From positions 124,001 through 188,000 of the forward strand of contig JANQQV010000017.1 in the NCBI GenBank assembly GCA_028284865.1: DNA of 64,000 bases. Reading direction: 5' to 3'. This document shows, piece after piece, positions 8,740-15,560 of the stretch. A model generated the notes under the pieces. The model saw only the letters and a list, made by a program, of their open reading frames with translations, ran no database searches and was not told where the DNA came from. Every line of letters starts with the position of its first letter. Within the stretch, counting starts at the first letter, position 1. This DNA comes from Rhodothermales bacterium. Lineage in GTDB: Bacteria; Bacteroidota; Rhodothermia; Rhodothermales; UBA10348. The position numbers and the translations under genes were made by a program.

Positions 8740-11121
8740 CTAGAAGGTCCCGCGCAGCGCCACGTTGATATTGCGAGGGAGCCCGGGAGCCCACTCGTCG
8801 CCGCGGAAGGCGTTGGTCAGCGCGCGTTGTGCGTAGAGGGTGTCACCAACATTCCCGACACGTCCCAACACCGACCAGTTGTCGTTGATGCGGCCGACAG
8901 CTCGGATGTGCACCAGGTTGTGACCGTCGTATTTGACCGTATTGTCCGGATTCATCCAATAGGATCCCACCCGGTGCCACTCGACAGCAAGCTCACTTCC
9001 TGCCAGCATGGCCGGGGACCACGCCAGTTCGCCATGCACCAGGTGACGCGGGGCCAACTCCATTTCGTTGCCTGAGAAATCCTGGTCCAGCTCGGTCACC
9101 CACGCCTCGTATGTGTGCTCGGCGACGGTCCATGCGAAAGAGAGACGCACATCGCGAACTGGACGGGTGTTCATGCCCATCTCCAGACCTCGGTGACGGG
9201 TTTGACCTGTATTGACGCTTCCGCGACTACCGTCCTCGAAATTAAAGGTGACAATGTCGTCGTCTTTCGTCAGCACATATCCGACCACCTCCAGGCCTAA
9301 TCGTTCGCCCCGAGTCCAACGGAGTCCAGCTTCGAGGTTTTCGGCGCGGACAGGCTTCAAGCCGATCGATGATCGGGAAGAGCCCTGACGGAAAATCTGT
9401 CGTTCGGACGGTACGCGAAACGCGTGGCGATAGGAGGTGAACAGGGTCAGATCGTCCGTGGCTTCGAACGTCACGCCAGCCTTTGGACTCAACTGCGAAT
9501 AGGTGATTCGCTCCGAGGCGGGGCGTTTGTGCCTTCCCGAATCGAGGGCGCCAAGGTGGTTCTCGTAGTCATAACCGGCCAGGTCCAGGCGAAGCCCGGC
9601 CGTTGTTCGCAATCGGGGAGTGACCATCCACTCCGCGTGCACGAACGGAGCTGCCTGCATGTAGGTGACGTCATAGTCGTATTGAAGAGCGCCTCGCTCA
9701 TAGTCGACAAAGATCGACGCCACTCGATCGGCTGATACCTCGGTTTCGATGCGATAACCCGGGCTCCAATCAAAGTCCAGGCCTGATACGGTTCGCACAG
9801 TCTCAGAAGGATTGATCCAACGCCAGCGCACTTGCGAGCCCAGCGACCAGTTCGCCGTCTCCCAGACGGCCGGGTCGAATGTCAACGCCCAGTTGGGCAG
9901 GAGCTCCATGGCTGAGTAACGGAGGAAAGGAGTCACACTGAACAGGGATCGTCCTGACCACCGCTGCCAGGCCGACGAGACGCGAAAGGCCGTCACATCG
10001 CGATAGGAAATCGGTGTATAATTCGTGCGAGGATCCGATTCGTAATCCTCCGTCGAAATGGCTGCAATCCCGGCGGGATTCTGTTCGACCCGAGTGAACG
10101 TGGCCACCGTGTTCAATCGGGATGCCTTGCCCGTCTGCCTCTGCCATGCCAGGGTGGCGCTGTTGCGCCGGTATTCGGTCCCCCGACGCCAGCCATCGGA
10201 GTTGGTCCAGTTGATGTCCGCGCGGAAAGCATCGCGGGCACCGACGTTGGAAGCAGATACGAGTCCCCTGAGAAAGCCGAATGAGCCTGCCTCGGCGGTC
10301 AGGCTTGCTCCGGATTCGATCGGAATGCGACCGGTTTCTACGTTGATCACACCGCCAATCGCGTCACTGCCATACAGGGCCGTACCCGGTCCTTTGATAA
10401 CCTCGATGGACGAGGCTTGAGGAATGTTGACCTCGAAGAGCGCGTTGTGATTGAAGAATCCCGTTGAGCGTGTCGGAATGCCATTCTCCAAAAAGAGGAA
10501 CTGAGGCAGGAGGGACAGCGGTTGGCGAATGGCCGTCATGTGTCCTTCGCCTTCGGTCGCATTGATCCAGACGCCCGGAATACGATTCGCGATACGCGAT
10601 GGGTGGGCGGGGTTCACACGGCCAATTTCATCCGCGTCGATCCTGCCCACGGATACGGGAAGTTCGCTTCCGTATCGCTCTTCGCGGGTGGCCGATACCG
10701 TGATGGATTCCATGCGAATGGGAAGGGGCTCCATCTTGACTTCGAGCCGGGCACCACCGATCTGATCAGCTTTAATCGCCATCCGCACGGGTCGATACCC
10801 CAACAGATGGACCTGAAGGGTATCCTGGTTGCCGGCCGACCACGCAATGCGGAAGTCGCCTCGAAGGTCTGTGATAGCCGTGGTCCCGCTCTGTTTGAAC
10901 TGGACCACTGCGGAGGGAATGGGCAGCTCGGTTGAGGCATCAATCACCCGCCCATTCAACTCCCGTTCGCCGGATTGCCCGAGAGCCTCACTTGGAACGA
11001 GCAAGAACGCGGCCAATACAAAGCCTATCGCCAGTGCCTTGGACCACGTGCGCGCTGCTCGAACGGAAGCAGAAGCGAACCGCAACCGAATGGACGGAGT
11101 GCTGAGGTTGTGATGATTCAT
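8740..11121 (-). CDS. TonB-dependent outer-membrane receptor
   Basis: A 793-residue outer-membrane transporter. After a signal peptide (cleavage near ALGQS) comes a carboxypeptidase-regulatory-like beta domain (LNGRVIDASTELPIPSAVV), then the plug (ITVSATREER as TonB-box region; IEVIKGPGTALYGSDAIGGVINV is the classic plug motif) and a 22-strand-type barrel ending in Phe (ALRGTF). Such receptors import siderophores, cobalamin, peptides or glycans using TonB energy. No SusD partner is adjacent, so a polysaccharide-utilisation system is not indicated. The start at 11121 is only 25 bp from the divergent dehydrogenase start, so its promoter must overlap that gene. The substrate cannot be told from the sequence. 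Confidence 0.9.
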   Translation of the reverse strand: MNHHNLSTPSIRLRFASASVRAARTWSKALAIGFVLAAFLLVPSEALGQSGERELNGRVIDASTELPIPSAVVQFKQSGTTAITDLRGDFRIAWSAGNQDTLQVHLLGYRPVRMAIKADQIGGARLEVKMEPLPIRMESITVSATREERYGSELPVSVGRIDADEIGRVNPAHPSRIANRIPGVWINATEGEGHMTAIRQPLSLLPQFLFLENGIPTRSTGFFNHNALFEVNIPQASSIEVIKGPGTALYGSDAIGGVINVETGRIPIESGASLTAEAGSFGFLRGLVSASNVGARDAFRADINWTNSDGWRRGTEYRRNSATLAWQRQTGKASRLNTVATFTRVEQNPAGIAAISTEDYESDPRTNYTPISYRDVTAFRVSSAWQRWSGRSLFSVTPFLRYSAMELLPNWALTFDPAVWETANWSLGSQVRWRWINPSETVRTVSGLDFDWSPGYRIETEVSADRVASIFVDYERGALQYDYDVTYMQAAPFVHAEWMVTPRLRTTAGLRLDLAGYDYENHLGALDSGRHKRPASERITYSQLSPKAGVTFEATDDLTLFTSYRHAFRVPSERQIFRQGSSRSSIGLKPVRAENLEAGLRWTRGERLGLEVVGYVLTKDDDIVTFNFEDGSRGSVNTGQTRHRGLEMGMNTRPVRDVRLSFAWTVAEHTYEAWVTELDQDFSGNEMELAPRHLVHGELAWSPAMLAGSELAVEWHRVGSYWMNPDNTVKYDGHNLVHIRAVGRINDNWSVLGRVGNVGDTLYAQRALTNAFRGDEWAPGLPRNINVALRGTF

Positions 11122-11146
11122 CTCGTGATTAACCCTATCGGATGCC

Positions 11147-12598
11147 ATGCTTGCTGTTGAAGACCTTCTACGGGACAACGCTTTCATCAACGGACACTGG
11201 GTGTCCGCGGATTCGGGAAATCGATTCGAAGTCACGAATCCGGCTGACGGCTCGTTGCTAACCTCAGTGCCTGATCTGGGGCCAAATGATACACTGGCAG
11301 CCATCGAAGCAGCCAGCAGTGCATTCCGGGAGTGGCGAACGACAGCACCCTCAACCCGAGCGCGACTGCTGCGTCGCTGGCACGAACTGATTCGCGCGAA
11401 CGAAAAAGATCTGGCCTTGCTGATGACCCTTGAGCAGGGTAAGCCCATCCGCGAAGCCAGAGCCGAGATCCGCTACGCAGCCGCATTCGTGAACTGGTTT
11501 GCCGAGGAGGCCGCCCGCACGTACGGAGATGTCATTCCATCCAATGCGAGCGACAAGCGAATCATGGTGCTCAAGCAACCCGTCGGAGTCGTTGCGGCCA
11601 TCACCCCCTGGAATTTCCCAGCGGCCATGATCACCCGGAAAGTCGCGCCGGCGCTGGCCGTCGGCTGCACGGTCATCATCAAGCCTTCGGAGTTCACACC
11701 CCTCAGCGCCCTGGCATTGGCGCGTTTGGCCGAAGATGCTGGTTTTCCGAACGGGGTACTCAACGTCCTGACCACCATGGATGCGGCATCCGTTGGCGAC
11801 GAATTGATGGCACACGCGGACGTCAGGAAAATATCATTCACCGGGTCGACCCGGGTGGGCAAACTGCTGCTGCGCGGCGCAGCGGACACGGTCAAGAGAG
11901 TCTCCCTGGAATTGGGGGGCAACGCTCCATTCATCGTGTTTCCCGATGCTGATCTGGAAGCCGCGGTCCAAGGTGCCGTAGCAGCCAAGTATCGAAACGC
12001 CGGGCAAACCTGCATCTGCGCCAATCGCATGCTGGTTCATGAGGACGTTGCCGAAGAGTTTGCTGTCCGATTGACAGCAAAGACGTCCAGATTGAAGGTC
12101 GGTCCGGGTGTCGACGATGACACCGATGTGGGCCCCCTGATCAACGAAGCCGCACTGGAAAAGGTAGAGTCACTGGTGGCTGATGCGGCTTCGGAAGGGG
12201 CTGAAATCCGCACGGGAGGTGTGCGTCATGCTTACGGGCGGACGTTTTACGAGCCGACCCTCATTTCCGGTGTTCGAGACGAAATGTCCGTTTCCTCCGA
12301 GGAGATTTTCGGTCCCGTCTCCGCAATTTCCACCTTCCGCGATGAGGATGAAGTCATCGCACGGGCCAACAACACGCCTTACGGTTTGGCCGCTTACGTT
12401 TTCACCAGGGACCATGGACGCGTATGGCGGGTGCCCGAGGCGCTGGAGTATGGCATGGTGGGCGTCAACACCGGAGTGATATCAAACCCGGTAGCGCCGT
12501 TTGGCGGCGTCAAGCAGTCCGGTATCGGACGGGAAGGGTCCCGATACGGTGTGGACGAATACCTCGAAATGAAAACGGTCACCGTCGGAGGATTGTGA
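11147..12598 (+). CDS. NAD(P)-dependent succinate-semialdehyde dehydrogenase-like aldehyde dehydrogenase
   Basis: A 483-residue aldehyde dehydrogenase of the GabD/SSADH type, which would oxidise succinate semialdehyde to succinate for the TCA cycle. Catalytic Glu255 (ELGGNAP) and Cys289 (GQTC) are in place, as are the cofactor motif FTGSTRVGK and the PWNFP segment. The C-terminus SGIGREGSRYGVDEY LEMK matches the GabD group rather than betaine- or aldehyde-generic enzymes. A second Cys follows the catalytic one (TCICANR), the pattern used as a redox switch in some SSADHs. Transcription is divergent from the TonB receptor and converges with the response regulator, whose stop lies 12 bp downstream. 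Confidence 0.88.
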   Translation: MLAVEDLLRDNAFINGHWVSADSGNRFEVTNPADGSLLTSVPDLGPNDTLAAIEAASSAFREWRTTAPSTRARLLRRWHELIRANEKDLALLMTLEQGKPIREARAEIRYAAAFVNWFAEEAARTYGDVIPSNASDKRIMVLKQPVGVVAAITPWNFPAAMITRKVAPALAVGCTVIIKPSEFTPLSALALARLAEDAGFPNGVLNVLTTMDAASVGDELMAHADVRKISFTGSTRVGKLLLRGAADTVKRVSLELGGNAPFIVFPDADLEAAVQGAVAAKYRNAGQTCICANRMLVHEDVAEEFAVRLTAKTSRLKVGPGVDDDTDVGPLINEAALEKVESLVADAASEGAEIRTGGVRHAYGRTFYEPTLISGVRDEMSVSSEEIFGPVSAISTFRDEDEVIARANNTPYGLAAYVFTRDHGRVWRVPEALEYGMVGVNTGVISNPVAPFGGVKQSGIGREGSRYGVDEYLEMKTVTVGGL

Positions 12599-12609
12599 CC
12601 GGCCGGAAA

Positions 12610-13260
12610 TCAGGAATCTCCGCCTGTGGGACCAATCAGAGGAATGAGGCCGCGCTGCAGGGCATACCTGATCACCGCTGATTGGGAGTGAAGCCCCAAC
12701 TTCTTCATCAGGTTCGATCGGTGCTTTTCAACCGTGCGGGCGCTGATGAACAGGATTTCCTTGATGTCCGAAGCTGTCTTGCCCTCGGCGACCAGTTGAA
12801 GCACTTCCCGCTCCCGGGGAGTCAACTCATCGTAGGGGTCGGATACCTCACCGTTGGCGTTGACGGAGGCAGCGATGGAGGAGCTGAACCACGAGCCACC
12901 CTGGTGAACGACTTCGATGGCTTCCGAAAGCTCATTTATGTCCGAGTTCTTCAGCAGGTACCCATGAGCCCCGTTTCGTACAGCGCGGGTTACATAGGCG
13001 CTGCCAGCGTGCATGCTCACCACAATCATTCTGACAAGCGGGTGTTCTTCCTTGACGCGTCGGATGACTTCTAGGCCATCCATTTCAGGAAGGCGAAGGT
13101 CCACGAGCAGCACATCCGGACGGTGCTCGTTTACGGCTGCAATGGCGGCCAACCCGGTTGAACACTCTGCGACAACCGTATGATGCGTGGAAGAAGTAAG
13201 GTAGGATCGAATCCCTTCGCGCACGAAAGGATGGTCCTCTGCGATGATAATGGTAGCCAT
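12610..13260 (-). CDS. NarL/FixJ-family response regulator
   Basis: A 216-residue two-component regulator. The receiver domain (1-120) has the acidic pocket at Glu8-Asp9, phospho-acceptor Asp54 (VDLRLPEMDG) and the conserved Lys near LLKNSD. The C-terminal LuxR-type HTH (about 145-205) reads LTPREREVLQLVAEGKTASDI with recognition helix SARTVEKHRSNLMKKL. It follows the PAS histidine kinase on the same strand with 111 bp between them, so the kinase is the likely cognate sensor. Target genes cannot be deduced; no autoregulatory site is evident. Confidence 0.92.
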   Translation of the reverse strand: MATIIIAEDHPFVREGIRSYLTSSTHHTVVAECSTGLAAIAAVNEHRPDVLLVDLRLPEMDGLEVIRRVKEEHPLVRMIVVSMHAGSAYVTRAVRNGAHGYLLKNSDINELSEAIEVVHQGGSWFSSSIAASVNANGEVSDPYDELTPREREVLQLVAEGKTASDIKEILFISARTVEKHRSNLMKKLGLHSQSAVIRYALQRGLIPLIGPTGGDS

Positions 13261-13371
13261 GTCCGGAGTAGCGGCTATAAACAGTGGTGCTTACACGTAG
13301 AAACGTAGCCAGCGATAGCCGAACGCCATTTTCTGCGACAAATACGTAGATCTACTACCTCGATTCCTGGA

Positions 13372-15243
13372 TCAGGCGGGCACGAACGCCGTGATGCGAG
13401 CGCCTTCACCCTCGGATGCGGTCACGCGCAACCATCCGCCATGCGACTCTGCGCGATCGCGCATGGTTTTCAATCCCATTCCGGAGGCGTCTCCTGATGT
13501 GTCGCGCCCCAGTCCGATGCCATCGTCTTCGACAGTGAGTTCAAACCCGTCGCCGCGAGCGGTCAATCGAATCGAGAGGCGGGCAGCCTCCGCATGTTTC
13601 AGGGCATTGAGCATCGCTTCCCGAGCAATTCCGTACAGCACATTGGATACACCCTCTGGGATGTCTGCCTCATCCGGTTGCAAATCGAGGTCAAGCTTCC
13701 AGTCGCCGAGGGTGGCCATATCCTCCGCCAACTGCTTCAGACCAGGGACCAAACCAAAGGAGTCCAATACGCTGGGCCGCAGTTTGCGGGAGGTGCTGCG
13801 GATTTGCTCGGTCAGTTGATCAAGCAGGTCTCGCGCCTTGGTTTTTATTTCGTCGTCCGCCGGATCTCCAAGCTGGTTCAGCGTCAGATTCAGCGCAGTA
13901 AGCAATCCGCCGGCCTCATCGTGCAGTTCCTGGGCGATCAGCATGCGTTCACTTTCCTGAGCCTGCTGCAGTCGAAGAGATGCCGCCATGAGCTGATGAC
14001 GGCTGTTCGAGAGTGCATACCGCATGCGTTGCTCCTTCAACTCTGCTCGCCGAATGGACTCACGGAGGTCATCCGTTCCGGAGACATCGGTAAGAGTACC
14101 GATTATGTGCGAATGGGTACCCGTCCGGGTACTGTATTCGGCCTGAATGGTAATGGTCTTTACCCGTCCCGAGGGGACGCGAATGCGACCGGCCACTACG
14201 ATGGGGAGCTTCGTGCGGTCAAATTCCGTCGAAAGGCGATCGAATTCCTGAAGGTCCTCATCGAGGATCAAACTCCGGAATGCTTCCCTGGACAGCGGCT
14301 CAAGGGAAGGATCCCGCTCCACGATGTCGTACATCCCACGTGTCCAGAGAATCGCGCCTGTGGTCATATCGCGTTCCCACGCACCGACCGTTTGGCGCAT
14401 GATTGATCCTGGAGCAAAGGAGCGAACCACGGTTGAGTCCTCTGCATCATCCTGACCTCTATCGGTCAGTATGAATCCCCATAGCTTTCCAACCGGGGGC
14501 CAGGGCAGGATGTCATAGGTCCTGTGCTCGTGGTGTCCAAGGGCGTCCGGGACCAACCGAACTACACGGGGTGCCATGTCTTTTTCGATGGCATCCAGCG
14601 CGTCGGCCAGTCGATCGTGACTCTCACCCGATTCGAACAACTGGAAAATGCTGCTGCCCGCCTCAAGGTGTACAAGTACCTTGTTGAAGGATCCAGAATG
14701 GCGAACGATGATTCCCTCCTGATCCACCAGTACGCTGTTTCGGGGCAGTCGCGAATCGGAGTGCGCCGCCGGCGTTTCTGGCAGCGGTGATTCTGTGATG
14801 TCGTGGATTGCTCCATGCACGACATCTTCACCGCCGGGGGCATCCGAACTGATCATGTTGTCCGCTTGCAGGACGCGCACTTTTCCGTCCGGCCTTCGGA
14901 TTCGGTATATCAACCGGAAGGAGCGTCGATCCTGAATGGCAGCATCAAACTCTTCTCGAACCCGGTCGCGATCATTCTCGTGGATGAGATTGATCACCTT
15001 TTCTCTGTCCAGTGGTTCACCGGGTTTCAGTCCATGGATGCGGTACGTCTGATCCGACCAATACAAGTGATCGGTTTCGACGGTTCGACGCCAGGTACCA
15101 ACACGCGTCAAGGCTTGGCTGTCGGCCAGTTGACGCTGGAGTTCGTCGACAGCTTCCAACGCATCATCCCGTTCCGTGCGACATCGCTTCAGCTCCTCAA
15201 GGGCATTGACCAGGGCGAGATGTTTGTCAGGCGTTCGGGACAA
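13372..15243 (-). CDS. PAS-domain sensor histidine kinase (HisKA_3 / NarX type)
   Basis: A 623-residue kinase without transmembrane segments, so probably a cytoplasmic sensor. An N-terminal coiled coil (about 5-45) is followed by PAS domain 1 (about 50-150, ending in PAC-like VVHGAIHDIT), a weaker PAS-like region (about 170-265), PAS domain 2 (about 285-390) and a HisKA_3 dimerisation helix with phospho-acceptor His441 (AQELHDEAGG). The ATPase domain carries DDGIGLG and GMGLKTMRDRAE. The start is a TTG at 15243; the next in-frame ATG is at codon 130, inside PAS1, so TTG is the only sensible start. A perfect hairpin lies 7 nt upstream. The NarL-type regulator downstream is its likely partner. 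The ligand is unknown. Confidence 0.9.
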   Translation of the reverse strand: MSRTPDKHLALVNALEELKRCRTERDDALEAVDELQRQLADSQALTRVGTWRRTVETDHLYWSDQTYRIHGLKPGEPLDREKVINLIHENDRDRVREEFDAAIQDRRSFRLIYRIRRPDGKVRVLQADNMISSDAPGGEDVVHGAIHDITESPLPETPAAHSDSRLPRNSVLVDQEGIIVRHSGSFNKVLVHLEAGSSIFQLFESGESHDRLADALDAIEKDMAPRVVRLVPDALGHHEHRTYDILPWPPVGKLWGFILTDRGQDDAEDSTVVRSFAPGSIMRQTVGAWERDMTTGAILWTRGMYDIVERDPSLEPLSREAFRSLILDEDLQEFDRLSTEFDRTKLPIVVAGRIRVPSGRVKTITIQAEYSTRTGTHSHIIGTLTDVSGTDDLRESIRRAELKEQRMRYALSNSRHQLMAASLRLQQAQESERMLIAQELHDEAGGLLTALNLTLNQLGDPADDEIKTKARDLLDQLTEQIRSTSRKLRPSVLDSFGLVPGLKQLAEDMATLGDWKLDLDLQPDEADIPEGVSNVLYGIAREAMLNALKHAEAARLSIRLTARGDGFELTVEDDGIGLGRDTSGDASGMGLKTMRDRAESHGGWLRVTASEGEGARITAFVPA

Positions 15244-15250
15244 AGCAGGG

Positions 15251-15267
15251 CACGGTGGAACACCGTG
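15251..15267 (-). promoter_or_regulatory. hairpin at the kinase translation start
   Basis: CACGGTG (15251-15257) and CACCGTG (15261-15267) form a perfect 7-bp stem with a 3-nt loop. In the mRNA it ends 7 nt before the TTG start, where it would sit under the initiating ribosome. It may limit translation of the kinase. Confidence 0.45.
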
Positions 15268-15348
15268 GAACGAGGAGGGAGTGGCACGAAACGTGTCAAA
15301 AAGCAGGCTGCACGTACAATATCAGCTTTCTGACTATCGTCCAATACC

Positions 15349-15356
15349 CAAAAGTA
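15349..15356 (-). promoter_or_regulatory. Bacteroidota-type -7 promoter motif
   Basis: On the minus strand the sequence TACTTTTG fits the Bacteroidota -7 consensus TAnnTTTG exactly. The -33 element is weak (TTC where TTG is expected, about 20 nt upstream). It would give a leader of roughly 100 nt for the kinase gene. Confidence 0.35.
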
Positions 15357-15480
15357 CGTATGTGTGACACCCCGAATACGCTTTCTCCCGCATTCTGAGG
15401 TGAGCGACGTCACCGATTATCAAAGGGTACAACCTCCATCTTCGGGAGAACCCTCATGCCCCTACCCGGACATGAGATGC

Positions 15481-15541
15481 GCCCGGCCGGATCCAGGGAT
15501 ACTCGGCTTGACTCCGCCGACCTGATCATATCCGGCCGGGC
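15481..15541. repeat. 12-bp perfect inverted repeat after the ELWxxDGT gene
   Basis: GCCCGGCCGGAT (15481-15492) and ATCCGGCCGGGC (15530-15541) are perfect inverted copies 37 bp apart, with a smaller CGGC/GCCG stem inside the loop. It lies just after the stop of the minus-strand surface-protein gene and may be its transcription terminator or a 3' stabilising fold. A T-rich tract (GTGTTGTTTT) follows only on the plus strand. Confidence 0.5.
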
Positions 15542-15560
15542 GTGTTGTTTTCATGCCGCG

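Larger units (their letters stand above)
15244..15560. other. intergenic region upstream of the histidine kinase
   Basis: These 317 bp lie between the kinase start and the end of the first ELWxxDGT gene, both on the minus strand. It holds a hairpin next to the kinase start (15251-15267), a Bacteroidota-type promoter motif (minus strand, 15356-15349), a short dyad GGTGA/TCACC near 15400, and the long inverted repeat 15481-15541. I see no tRNA or credible small gene. Confidence 0.6.

Noticed and set aside
15481-15541. Inverted repeat as insertion-sequence ends
   Set aside because: The arms are only 37 bp apart and enclose no gene, so they cannot flank a mobile element.
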